NCBI GenBank assembly: GCA_002245135.1
Contig: NGBS01000944.1
Location: 1-30,128 of the forward strand
DNA from: Proteromonas lacertae
Taxonomy: Eukaryota > Sar > Bigyra > Opalinata > Proteromonadidae
Length of the DNA: 30,128 bases
Direction of reading: 5' to 3'
Of the stretch, positions 11,008-21,677 are shown piece after piece. The stretch's first letter is position 1; each line of letters begins with the position of its first letter. The translations under genes were made by a program, and so were the position numbers. The notes under the pieces were generated by a model. That model saw nothing but the letters and a program-made list of their open reading frames with translations, did no database searches and was not told the DNA's origin.

Positions 11008-12803
11008 TTATTTATTAAACGATTTTCTTGTGATTTCCAGTAATAATTCTGGATAATCACCAAGTAATTCAAAGTCTTTTGTTTTAGATATCTTTTCTAT
11101 ATTTGTTATAAGATAATTATAACAATATTTCTCAAGTATTGGCAACTATATAAACAAATTAATAAATAGTATATATATATATTTCATACTCCTCTTCCAT
11201 AACAAGATAAAAACAAACTACATACTGTATTTTCATTCACTTTTTTACATAAATAATAACTACATATCTTTTCTAAACCACTACATGAAAATCTATTAGC
11301 GAGAGTTAATAGTTGAACTGTATAATTAGATTCATCACTAATTACACCTGTATATATATATTCCAACAAAGATAAGAATGTATTTGAATCTATATCATTA
11401 TATTCTAATACAGAATTATTTGATTCTGACATATTACTATGAAACAATCCATTAAAATAATCGCACTATTAAATGAATATAAATGTAGATATATATAATA
11501 TATATATACTTGAGTTTGCAGGATTAATTTGTGGGAATATATCATCTTATTATCTTTCAATTTAAATGTAATATCACTCAATTCATCTTTGTTATTTATT
11601 AAATACTTCATGTTCAATCTATACTGTGGTATTATTACATTATTTTCTATCTCTTTCACTTCATACATTAACACATCAAATATATATACATCTAATTAAT
11701 AATATTATTTATATAACACTTTAATAAAAAAATATACTTGTAAAAAAGAATTTATTGTTTTCTCCTCCTATACAATGAATTTCATTTGTATTATAAACTC
11801 TATTATTATTAATAATTAAATAAATTATTATACATTGATGATTGACCATTACGAAAATTAATAGAAGGACAATGTAGTTCTTCAAACTTTACTCTCTAAA
11901 TAAAATATACAAACAGAATCAATACTTTAAAATTAAATTCTATATCCATTTTGTACATTTTATTTTCTGATCCACCAATTAAATACAAGTTATTCATAAC
12001 TGTCAACATTGAATGATAATGTAATGGAACAAATGATGTATTTACTATAACATCCCAACTTTCATTTACTATAATAATATATAAGCAATACAATACAATA
12101 TACATGTATTAAATATATATAATGAATTATTAATTCCATTTTCATTATCTCCTCCATATATTAATATGTAATTCTCATTACTGATTGACATACTGAAATA
12201 AGCAATTGAATCTATTGAATCATTTGTTGGTAACTTTCTCCAATTTGCACTTTTTATTGATAAGACATAAAAATCATTTTTGTAACTATTATCACCTTCA
12301 TATCCACCAAATAAGTAACTATAATGTTATATTAAAAATAATACATCATTCCACGAGATTCTATCATTTTATGACCACATCTTGGACTTGGAACATCTCC
12401 TTCATCTAACTATTCATATTAATTATTAACAAATATTAATACAATTACTTCCCAAGTGAATTTATATGGATCAAATATATAGAGATCATTATAATAATTA
12501 TATCCATCAGTACCACCATGAATAAACATGCTTTTATTATAAACACAACTTGAATGTTTGAAACGAGCACAAGGCGGTAATCCACACACATCATTCAGAC
12601 ATTTGTAATTATATGTTTCTATTTTAATACAATTCATGTTATACTTGGAGAAAAACGAGTTAATTCATTAGTAGCTTTATCCCCATACCAACCACCAAAC
12701 AAAAACATCTCATCATCTATCAATTCGCAAGTGTGATATGCAGGAAATTCATAATTCTATATTTGTAACAAAGATAGTATACAGCATCAATACATTTCCA
12801 CAT
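11008..12803 (-). CDS. Kelch-repeat and BTB-domain protein
   Basis: Eleven exons with ten introns of 26-45 nt join into an exact 481-residue frame from MWKCIDANYEFPAYH. The first two thirds are Kelch repeats with the expected Gly-Gly pairs: FLFGGWYGDKATNEL, MFIHGGTDGYNYYNDLYIFD, YLFGGYEGDNSYKNDFYVL, ILIYGGDNENGINNSLYIF, LYLIGGSENKMYKMD and IHCIGGENNKFF. A BTB domain follows (LSDITFKLKDNKMIYSHKLI ... FLSLLEYIYTGVI), then a short BACK-like helical tail. Kelch before BTB is the order of LZTR1-type proteins, not the animal KLHL order. The likely role is a cullin-3 adaptor that selects substrates through the propeller. Introns: 12757-12782, 12619-12644, 12410-12448, 12319-12344, 12069-12103, 11896-11925, 11800-11833, 11692-11736, 11465-11508 and 11145-11189. 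Confidence 0.8.
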
Positions 12804-12854
12804 CTTAATTTTTATGAAACTTGAAAAAAGCTTGATTCCTTGATTTAAAGAATT
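12804..12854. promoter_or_regulatory. 51-bp bidirectional promoter with the GCTTGA element
   Basis: The Kelch-BTB gene (minus) and the CstF77 gene (plus) have ATGs only 51 bp apart. In the middle lies ACTTGAAAAAAGCTTGATTC (12819-12838). It holds CTTGAA and AGCTTGA, and the HindIII-like AAGCTT palindrome reads on both strands. Confidence 0.5.
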
Positions 12855-15120
12855 ATGTATAACTCAATAAAAGAGGAACATGTTTATGTAAAAGCAGAAA
12901 ATTATGGTAATACAGATGCGCAATTAGAAGAACAAGGTAATGATAGTGAAGAAGATGAAGATTTAACAACAATTGTTAATGTATAGAAATAGTAGTTATA
13001 ATTTAGGTTTTACCAACACCATCAAAGTCTACAAAAACTCAAGCAATTGGAAATGTACCAAGTAGGAATGATTACATATTTCCAAGTAGTAAGAATCCAG
13101 TTGTATAGTTATTCCATCTCATATGTATGTGATAGATTTGTACAGCTGAAGAGAATCTCCACAAGAATATATGGGACACAGTTTCTTGGGATGCTGTAAT
13201 AGATGAAGCTAGAATAATGAAAATAGAAGATGCTCGTCAAATATATGAAAGAGCATTAGAACAATTCCCAACAAGTGGTAAAATATGGAGATATTATGCA
13301 GAACATGAATTTAAAACCAAGAATTATGACAAAGTTGAGTTAATCTTATCCAAATCATTGTATCAATGCCCAAATGTGAATATTTGGGAGTTTTATATTG
13401 ATTATGTAAGAGATATTCATTTAGATTCATTTGAAAGAGTACCAATGGATGAAAGAAAAAGGAAATTAGATACAGTGAAAGAAGCCTGTGAAACAGCTAT
13501 TAATAATATTGGATTTCATATTAATTCAAATAGAATATGGAAGAAATACATTGAAATAAAGAAGAAATACAGAGATATCAGTTATTTAGGTATTGCTAAT
13601 GTAAATAACGATATAAGAGAAGCATATCAAAGAGCTTTATGCATTCCAATGAATGAATTAGAGGATATATTTGACGATTATAGAAATTTTGAAAAGGATA
13701 AAGGATATGAGAGATATTTTAAAGAACAAGAAGCAAAGAAATCAAAATCATTAGAAATGTATATAATTTAATAGATTAATATATATATAGATATAGTAAG
13801 AAGAAAGAATATTGGCAAAGAATATTAAATGATGAATTAGCAACTCCTCCAACAGGAACAGAAAAAGAGAGAGAACAGTTGATTGTATGGAAAAAAGCAA
13901 TAGAGTATGTAAATAATTATAATAATAATATAGATTTGATAAATTAAATCCACGTAAATTATCAAAAGAAGAACATCGTTTTCATATGAGAATATTATAT
14001 ATGCAATGTTTATGTATTATGAGATTTCATGTAGATATTTGGTATGATTTTGCTCTGTTTGAGAATAGTTTTAATGATATTGTCAGTTCTAAACAAGTAT
14101 ATATATATATTACTTCTAAACAAATATAGATATTTGAGCAAGCATCTACTATATTAACTGATTCATTAATCTTACAATTTGCTTATTGTGATTTTTTAGA
14201 ATCTCAAGGATTAAAAGATGAAACTAAAGCATTATATGAAAGATTATTAACCAAAAAGCATTCAAACGAGCATCAAACACTAATATACATTATATATCAG
14301 AAATTCTTATTAAGAAATGAAGGTTTAATGGCTAGTCGTAACTTGTTTACTAGAGCAAGAAATGATCCAAAATGTGATTATCATATATATGAAGCAAGTG
14401 GTATTTATATTAATATATAAATATATATATATATATATTTATTTAGCTGATATTGAGTTATATTATAATCATAACAGTAGCATAAGTAGAAAGATCTATC
14501 AAGTCTGTTATGATAAATATAAGACAAATACAAGTTTCTTATCAGATTATATTGACTTCTTAGAATCAATAGGTGATAGTATTAACATGAAGGCATTATA
14601 TCAGAATATATTCAACAATCAAGAAATAAAGATCAGTGATCAATTGAAACTGAGATATTTAGCACATCTATTAATTAGTGAAGATAAAACCAAGAATCTA
14701 AATCAGCTAGTATATATATTATTAATTATATATTTTATTGAATAGATGAAGAATCAATGTAAATTGGATTGTTTAGATGAAAATCTCTATAGTGATAGTT
14801 TATGTTATTGTAATAGATTTACTAATGGATTACATGCCTGTAATGTGATTGATCAATCACTGGAGGAGAGATATTGTGATTTATTTAACATAAAATATGA
14901 TAGGAAAACATTAAAGATGAAAGATGAAGAAAAGAAGAGAATAAAGAAAGAAAGAAAAGAGAATAATAAAGAATTTGAGAATGATCCTAATCTACCTAAC
15001 TTTGTAAAGTCATGGTTAAGAATTATACCTATTGGATCTCAAAGTAGAACACCAGATTCAACAATTGATTTAGTTTTAGACTTTTTGAGTATGGAATTAC
15101 CTCCACAACCTAATGATTAG
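12855..15120 (+). CDS. CSTF3: Cleavage stimulation factor 77-kDa subunit (CstF77/Rna14), HAT-repeat protein
   Basis: Eight exons joined across introns 12981-13006, 13089-13145, 13759-13790, 13905-13933, 14097-14129, 14401-14446 and 14710-14745 give 668 residues. An acidic N terminus leads into HAT repeats. NIWDTVSWDAVIDEARIMKI and YERALEQFPTSGKIWRYYAE match the start of the CstF77 HAT-N domain. NYDKVELILSKSL, YQRALCIPMNELEDIFDDYR, HVDIWYDFALFE, LQFAYCDFLESQGL and FLSDYIDFLESIGD follow the family order. The C-terminal IIPIGSQSRTPDSTIDLVLD also fits. The protein is a dimeric scaffold of the mRNA 3'-end cleavage and polyadenylation machinery in the nucleus. No CstF50/64 partner gene is in the window. 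The second intron is the longest in this gene (57 nt) and uses GTAAG. Confidence 0.85.
14087..14123 (+). repeat. Direct repeat TTCTAAACAA spanning an exon end and the following intron
   Basis: TTCTAAACAA forms the last ten bases of an exon (14087-14096) and recurs near the 3' end of the next intron (14114-14123). There CTAAAC could act as a branch-point sequence. The bases after the two copies, GTATAT and ATATAG, are also alike. Confidence 0.6.
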
Positions 15121-15210
15121 AATAGAATATGTAATTTTTCATTAGCAGTATTGTTTTGATATTTGAATTTGTTTTTTAATGGGTGTTTGAAAAAAATATA
15201 ACCAAAAGAA

Positions 15211-15218
15211 AGCTTGAA
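15211..15218 (+). promoter_or_regulatory. AGCTTGAA element upstream of the TTLL gene
   Basis: AGCTTGAA lies about 40 bp before the ATG. GTTTGAAAAAA occurs at about 15184 and TTTTGAAAAAC at about 15233, giving the same GCTTGAA plus TTTGAAA pairing as other starts. Confidence 0.45.
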
Positions 15219-15256
15219 GGTTCGTTTTTTATTTTGAAAAACATCAACATATTAAA

Positions 15257-17351
15257 ATGTCCGATGAGTTTGAAGATGATTATGAAGATGATGGAGAGAA
15301 TGTAGATTTATCTGGTTCAACTTTCAAGGAAGAAATCGTTTATAATCATGAAGAAGCGTTAGTTGATGGAAGAAGATCTTTAGATGAGTACGATGATGAA
15401 TACGATGAAAAAGACTATGAAGATGATGAACCAAAGAAATTTGTATTGAAACCAAGACAACCTTTGAGGTATTTCTTTACGAACTATCTAATAATAGGTT
15501 TTTGAAAGGTCTTAGTAAGAATAGTTTACCATTTTTTGCATTCGATCCTCCAGAAGTGCTTGATATTAAATATGAAGAGGATTATGCAAGATATAGAAAT
15601 GCTCAGCCTTCTTCAACTCCTGGATATATGGGAGGAAAGAAAAGAAGTATAATTTTTTATGATTAATATAAATACAATAGCTGCAAAGACTAAACATGTT
15701 TCTACTTGCACTTGTGCTGAATGTAGAAAACAAAGGAATCAAAAGAAGAAAGAATTAGTAAAAGTGACATATTTAATGAGAGGTGGTAAAAATAAATTAA
15801 TCCAATCATGTCTTAGGCATAAGTATATAAATAATCATCTAAATTGTGAATAGTGGTTGGGTTGAAACTAATAATTATAATGATTGGAACTTATGTTGGA
15901 GTAGTGAAGGTCTATTACCTTCAGATTTCCAACATTTACAACCATTTCAAAAGATTAACATGTTTCCAAAGACAATAGGAATAACTCGTAAAGATTTATT
16001 ATGGAATAATATAAAGAAGATGAGCCAATTACATGGAGATATTCATTTCTCATTTGTACCAGAAACGTATATATTACCCACAGAGAGAGATGAATTAATT
16101 GATAAAATAGAGAATGATCCATTGTATAGAGAATATTCATGGATTGTTAAACCTGCATCTGTATATAAATAAATAAATATATATATTAATAGAAGAGTCA
16201 AGGGAGAGGCATATTTATCACTAATAATGTGAATGACATTCCACTCAGTGTGGTTGGTTTAGAAGATGATCATTATGTAGTTACTAGATATATTGATAAT
16301 CCATTATTAGTGGATAGTTTGAAATTTGATTTGAGATTATATGTATTAGTAACGAATATGAATCCATTAACTGTTTATTTATATCAACAAGGAATGGTTA
16401 GATTTGCTACTGAACCTTATAATCCTGATCCTTCAACATATGATAATCAGTATTTATATATTATATTATATAATATACATATTATTATTAAATTAATAGT
16501 TTTATCCATTTAACAAATTTCTCTGTGAATAAACACTCTGAGAATTTCGTTGATTCTATGGCTGAAGATGAAGGCAGTAAATGGACATTAACAGCCTTAA
16601 GAGATGCTTTAAAAGACAATGGAATTGATGATGGAAAGATATTTGACCAGATTGAAGATATTATTATTAAATCATTATTGAGTGTAGAAGATACTGTATT
16701 TCCAGCTACTCCAACTAATTCATCATCTTCTAATTGTTTTGAATTATTTGGTTATGATATAATGATAGATGATGATATGACTCCATGGTTATTAGAAGTG
16801 AACATGTTTCCATCATTAAATGTTGATTCACCGTTTGATTTGTATATTAAAGGACCATTGATTGCTGATACATTTACATTGATTGGATTACAACCTTATG
16901 ATCCAGTTACAGGAGAGAAAAAACCACCTGGTATATTATTAATTTGTTATTATTAGAACCATCAAAGACTCCAGTTAAAAAAACAGTTATTAGAGCACAA
17001 AAGGAGTGGAATGAAGCTACATCTAAGAATCATAGAGATTCATCTAAACCTGAATATATAGGATTAAGTGATGAATTATCACCACAAGATAAAGTAGTGT
17101 TGAAACAGTTAGATCTTGAATATGCTAGAAGAGGTAACTATGAGAGATTGTATCCAAGAGAAGATTCCTTTCTGTATAACTCATACTTCCATGAGACTAG
17201 AAAGAACAATTTGTTAGTTACAAATTATCTGTTTAAACAGTCGTGTGGAGGAGAGACTGATGTATCTAAATTAGTTGCTTTACAAAGGAAGTATGTAGCA
17301 AAACAAGGAGTAACTAATAAAATGAGTTTTAAAAAGAAGAATAGTAAGTAA
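15257..17351 (+). CDS. Tubulin tyrosine ligase-like protein (TTLL, probable tubulin polyglutamylase)
   Basis: Seven exons (introns 15469-15497, 15647-15680, 15823-15853, 16161-16192, 16450-16499, 16931-16956) give 630 residues. An acidic start is followed by a Cys/His-rich stretch (STCTCAECRKQ). The TTL ATP-grasp core then runs in order: GWVETNNYNDWNLCWS, NMFPKTIGITRKDLLW, SWIVKPASKSQGRGIFI, DDHYVVTRYIDNPLLVD, KFDLRLYVLVTNMNPL, FIHLTNFSVNK, FELFGYDIMIDDDMTPWLLE and VNMFPSLNVDSPFDLYIKG. The last parts resemble TTLL4/TTLL5-type glutamylases. The enzyme adds glutamate side chains to tubulin tails on axonemal and other stable microtubules. A basic region follows the core. The gene supports the presence of cilia or flagella. 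Confidence 0.85.
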
Positions 17352-17420
17352 CCTATATTAAAATAGTAATGTTTCTTAAATATATTTCATTGTTGTTGCT
17401 TTGTACAGCATTTTACAACA

Positions 17421-17444
17421 TTCAAGCCTTCTTTTAGGCTTGGA
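17421..17444. promoter_or_regulatory. Inverted pair of GGCTTG elements before the GH99 gene
   Basis: TTCAAGCC and GGCTTGGA face each other across an 8-base spacer, forming a perfect 6-bp stem (CAAGCC/GGCTTG). It ends five bases before the ATG. It could be two opposed copies of the promoter element or a hairpin in the 5' leader. Confidence 0.45.
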
Positions 17445-17448
17445 TAAT

Positions 17449-18214
17449 ATGAATCTTATTTTTTTGTTATTCTTTGTTGTAATTTCATATATTTTTTATT
17501 TAAATTACAGAATGATGACTGTAGATATTTATGAAAGAATAAATGATAATAAAGATGTTGATTTAAAAAAGAAAGATAATACAGGGAATAAGATATCACA
17601 ACCAATACTACGAGGAGCAGATGTGTATCTTCAAAAGTATCCGCGAATAAAAAACAAATTATCTTATCGAGTTCACGCATTCTACTATCCCTGGTATGGA
17701 GATCCAGATACTGATGGTAAATGGAGACATTGGAATCATAAGACATTACCTCATTGGATAAGCGATGTGGACAAAAGATACACTCATAGAGTCCATGTGC
17801 CACCTGATGACATAGCTTCTAATTTTTATCCATCTTTAGGTCCTTATAGTAGTTTTAATCAAGACATTATACATCAACATATGCAAATGTTACAAAAAGC
17901 TGGAATTGGCGTTGTTTCTTACAGTTGGTATCCTAAAGGAATGTCAGATGATAATTTCAAAGCTGTTGATGATTTACTTCCATTATTTTTAGATATAGCT
18001 AATAAATATGATATAAAGGTGTGTATTCATCATGAACCATACAAAGAAAGGAGTGTAAAATCTATTCGAAATGATATAATATATTTACATGAAAAATATG
18101 GTAAACATAATGCATTCTATAGATATAATGGCAAAATATTAATATATTTATATGATTCTTATATAATACCAACTGAAGAATGGAAGAAATTGTTACTTAC
18201 AGATGGAGAAATAA

Positions 18215-18256
<42 letters not shown>

Positions 18257-18797
18257 GTAATTATTATAATTATTATATAGATAAGAAATAATGAATATGA
18301 TTCGATAGTAATTGGATTATTAGAAAACGAAAGAACAAAAGATCATATAGTTGAAGGAGGGTTTAATGGATTTTATACATATTTTGCATCTAAAGGAATG
18401 ACGTTTGGTTCTACTACAAATAATTGGAGTAAGTTTAGGGAAATAACAAGTAGATTGCAATCACCTCAATTATTCATTCCATCGGTTGGTCCTGGTTATA
18501 TTGACACAAATATTAGACAATGGAACGGAAAAAATACAAAAGATCGAATGAATGGTGATTATTATAAAGATTTTCTTAAATCAATAATTACAGAATGTGG
18601 TGAAAAAACTCCTGAAATAATATCCATTACTTCATTTAATGAATGGCATGAAGGAACACAGATAGAACCAGCAATAAAGAAAGAAGGGTATTTAGATTAT
18701 GGAAGTGATAGTGAAATATACTTGAAAATAACAAGTGAAGTATTAGTATTATGTTTATATATATCTATAGTTTGTCGAAAAAAACAGTTATTACTGA
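17449..18797 (+). CDS. GH99 endo-alpha-1,2-mannosidase-like protein (type II membrane)
   Basis: Three exons (introns 18217-18280 and 18740-18770) give 417 residues. The N terminus MNLIFLLFFVVISYIFYLNY is a signal anchor, as in Golgi MANEA. The catalytic domain has VHAFYYPWYGDPDTDGKW, HWNHKTLPHW, DIASNFYPSLGPYSS, GIGVVSYSWYPKG and IKVCIHHEPYKER. SITSFNEWHEGTQIEPA carries the two glutamates, three residues apart, that act in GH99. MANEA removes glucosylated mannose from N-glycans in the Golgi and acts on Glc1-3Man. That role is inferred here. Frame upstream of this ATG is open but has no other ATG, and the hydrophobic anchor fits this start. The first intron is a long (TA)n tract. Confidence 0.85.
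18218..18253 (+). repeat. (TA)n microsatellite forming most of an intron
   Basis: About 36 bases of uninterrupted TA lie directly after the donor G of the GH99 intron. It is an extreme case of the TA-rich introns seen through the window and is likely length-variable. Confidence 0.8.
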
Positions 18798-18881
18798 GTA
18801 TTTTTACTTTTTATTTATTTGTAACGCATATATTTTTGAAACTGTTTTATTTTTGTGTTTATAAAATAATTGAACTTATAA

Positions 18882-19621
18882 ATGTCGTATATTTCTTTGT
18901 ATATAATTATTTAGAAATGAAACGCCTACAATAGAACCAGAATCTAGTTGGAGGTATTTCAAATTCACTTAATATATTATTATACTTAGACAGTCTAGAA
19001 TATTGGAGAAACAAAATATAAAAACTGATTTGTGGTTGAATAAACATATAAAAAGCACAAAAGATTATGATTACAGAGATGTTTTTATAGGGAATAAAAA
19101 TATGAAGAGTATATTTTCTGTATATCATATAGGAATTACAAAAAAGTTAAAGAGTCATAGTAAAGAATCAAAGAAGTCAAACTCACAAAAATTGAGAATT
19201 TCTAATAGTTCAAGTATTTACCTACATGCTGTAAGTCTAATAGATGATGAAACAGATGATAATGATGATGATGATGATGATGATGATGAAATAGGTCCAG
19301 CTCCATTAGCTTCAACAAAAGTCAATATTCCTGGTATGAGTAATGATAGACTATCAAACGATTATCTTTTAAAAATGGGATTTGTTATGAGTGGCTACCA
19401 GTATAGAAATATAAATAATAATATTATAATATAGAAATCATTTTATTAATGCTATGAAAGCAAAACAAGCTGAATTAGAAAATAGAAAGAAAAGAAAACA
19501 TATATCAATAGAAGAGATAGAAGAACAAGCAAAAGCAGAAGAAAATGCTTGGAGAGAAGAAATGAAAGACTTTTTAAGAAAGAAAAAGAAGGTAGAAATA
19601 CAGAATAGAGATAATAAATAG
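18882..19621 (+). CDS. NKAP-like C-terminal domain protein
   Basis: Exons 18882-18886, 18915-18953, 18990-19400 and 19435-19621 give 213 residues. The first exon is only ATGTC and splices to the next to read MSNETPTIEPESSWRQSRIL. A run of eight aspartates precedes EIGPAPLASTKVNIPGMSND. The end, LLKMGFVMSGYQNHFINAMKAKQ followed by a charged helix (EEQAKAEENAWREEMKDF), resembles the NKAP/SynMuv C-terminal domain ([20 protein letters not shown], from memory). NKAP proteins bind RNA and the spliceosome and act in transcription repression. The match rests on a short segment, so the name is tentative. Confidence 0.45.
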
Positions 19622-19698
19622 TTATTTATAAAAGCATTATAAATTATTTTAGAATTTCAAAATTTTTATTGTATTTTTTTAGAAAAATAACCAATAAA

Positions 19699-20673
19699 AT
19701 GGTTAAAGAAAATATATTATACTTGTCTCAAATTGAAGATAACGTAACGAAGCGTAAACGAATGTATTATAAAGATTTTATAACTCAAAAAGGATCAACT
19801 TCGAAATTAGTAAAGATAAAAGATATAATTTCAGGTGAGGATATAGTAAATTATCCGATGCATGCAGCCAATCTCGTAAATGATAATTTAATAAATACAT
19901 TACCAAATGATTCTAATGAATGTGAAAATGGAATAAAAAATGATGAGAAAGCAGAAAACAAATCTGATAATTCATATATTGATTCAGAATCAGTAGAAGA
20001 TACTGAATCTTATACATCCTTTTCTGATGAATCTGAAAATGAAAGTGAAGAAGATGAGTCTATAAATGATGACAATTATTATAAAGCACAGATGTTAAAT
20101 AACATAAGTAAAGAACATGAAAATAACCTAAATATTGAAGATGAAATAATTAATTGCGCAATACAAGGAAAACGTATAAATTTGGTGTATCAAGATGAAA
20201 ACATGAAACATTACTTCAGTGGCAATGTAAATGGAAAAGTAATAAAATTAAATCTTGATGAAGCTAATAAATTATATGCATTAGGTTGCATTGAACTGAT
20301 TTCTATCTTAAAGAATGAAATAAAATGTAATATTTGTGGTAATACATATAAAATGAATGAATCATTCTTATTGAGAGGTGATCCTATATGTTTGTCATGC
20401 TCGTGTAAAGAACAATACATAGACTTGCAAAAGAAACTATTTGTTGATCCATTAGTTTATGAAACTGAATTTACAACATACGGTGGATTATATGTGAAAT
20501 GCAGAAAACATAAAGGTTTTTCACCTATTAGTCGTTTTATATCTCTTAAAAAAGAAAATAAAAGTAAATTTTATAAAGAATGTCATTTTTGTAGATTAAG
20601 ATACAAAAAAAGAACTAAAATGATTAATAATATAAAGAAAGAACTCATTATAAAGGGAGTTAGAAAAGTATAA
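19699..20673 (+). CDS. Unknown zinc-binding protein, intronless
   Basis: One uninterrupted frame of 324 residues from MVKENILYLSQIED. Residues about 75-130 are acidic, Ser/Asn/Glu-rich and probably disordered. The C-terminal half has KCNICGNTYKM then DPICLSCSCK, which is C-x2-C plus C-x2-C-x-C, a plausible zinc ribbon. Later CRKHKGFSPISRF and ECHFCRLRYKK form a second Cys/His cluster with a basic tail. This suggests a nucleic-acid-binding or scaffold protein. I recognise no family. It has no intron, unlike most neighbours. Confidence 0.6.
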   Translation: MVKENILYLSQIEDNVTKRKRMYYKDFITQKGSTSKLVKIKDIISGEDIVNYPMHAANLVNDNLINTLPNDSNECENGIKNDEKAENKSDNSYIDSESVEDTESYTSFSDESENESEEDESINDDNYYKAQMLNNISKEHENNLNIEDEIINCAIQGKRINLVYQDENMKHYFSGNVNGKVIKLNLDEANKLYALGCIELISILKNEIKCNICGNTYKMNESFLLRGDPICLSCSCKEQYIDLQKKLFVDPLVYETEFTTYGGLYVKCRKHKGFSPISRFISLKKENKSKFYKECHFCRLRYKKRTKMINNIKKELIIKGVRKV

Positions 20674-20847
20674 GTTGTATTACACATGTTACTGAGAAAT
20701 AATACATTATTAAATTACCTATATCATTCTTTCCTTGTTTATTTTGTGAAGTAATGCAAATACAATAACAAATCGAATAAACTATAAACAAATTATTTTT
20801 AGGAAAGTTAAAACAATAATTATGTAAAATAAACAGGAATAATAAAT
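20674..20847. other. Spacer without recognised features
   Basis: 3' flank of the zinc-binding protein gene. It is A/T-rich with no open frame or motif that I can support. Confidence 0.4.
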
Positions 20848-21450
20848 CATTTTAATGGAGATATACATACTTCACTTATTTTATTCATTTTTTTACACAA
20901 CTCTTTTAAACTTATTCGATTTTTCTTTTCTTTAGAAATATGTTAGATAGAATATCATCATACAATAGATTCATTGATTTATATCTTTTCCATTTGCATT
21001 GAATAATGTTATTAACAGTTTTTATGATATTATTATTATCATTGAAGGGTAATTTCTAATTTATCATTTCTTATTTATCACTCAATCATTTTATTCATAT
21101 CTTAATACTGTATTATTCTGTATTTATTTGTATTAATTAATATTTCATATTTATCAACTAATATTGTAATTTTTCATCCAATTATAGTTTCTTTACTTAA
21201 ATTCAGTATTTTTATAATACGTGTACCAATTAATTTGCAGTAATTAACGAAAAATCATTTGGTTTATAATGCAAGAAGAAAGAATTGGTTTTAATAGTTA
21301 TATTATGTATTCCTAACAATATTATGTCTTTTCTATAAACGAAATTGTAATTTGTTTTTACTCACACTCAATTCATATTTGTTTGATTTATATTTACCTT
21401 TGAATGATAAATTATAATAAGACAAAAACACTAAAAATCACTTACATTTT
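20848..21450 (-). pseudogene. Probable decayed gene of unknown family
   Basis: Minus-strand pieces in different frames follow one another and look coding: SYYNLSFKGKYKSNKYELS, KDIILLGIHNITIKTNSF, LIGTRIIKILNLSKETIIG, LPFNDNNNIIKTVNNIIQC, WKRYKSMNLLYDDILSNI and ISLKELCKKMNKISEVCI. Several frame breaks and stops separate them. GT-AG introns of the local type do not bridge them all, so the gene looks broken. A promoter-like GGCTTGAA element still stands at the expected upstream position. No family recognised. In an AT-rich sequence some of these pieces may be chance. Confidence 0.35.
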
Positions 21451-21464
21451 CAAACACGACAAGC

Positions 21465-21472
21465 TTCAAGCC
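21465..21472 (-). promoter_or_regulatory. GGCTTGAA element upstream of the decayed gene
   Basis: On the minus strand AGGCTTGAAGCTTGTCGTG is followed by TTTGAAAATG. This is one of the closest matches to the GCTTGAA...TTTGAAA pair, pointing toward the decayed gene. The next plus-strand ATG is about 205 bp away. Confidence 0.45.
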
Positions 21473-21677
21473 TATTTTTTAGTTTTTTGAATTTCTTCTT
21501 TCACTTACTCCTCATTTTTGGTTTAACCAAATTGCATCACAACAATGTCCACTAAAAATATGTTGGTTTATGAGAAAATTAATATAAAATACAAGAAGAA
21601 AAAAGTATATCTAATGTCTAAATGAATAGTGTGATATATACTTAGAAGATAAAAGTATAAATATAAAAGGTGAGAAA

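Noticed and set aside
15221-15240. GGTTCG before the TTLL gene as part of a tRNA or RNA polymerase III box B
   Set aside because: No matching box A or cloverleaf surrounds it.
17456-17803. 115-codon minus-strand open frame
   Set aside because: It is antisense to the GH99 coding region, with no domain and no intron or promoter signal of its own.
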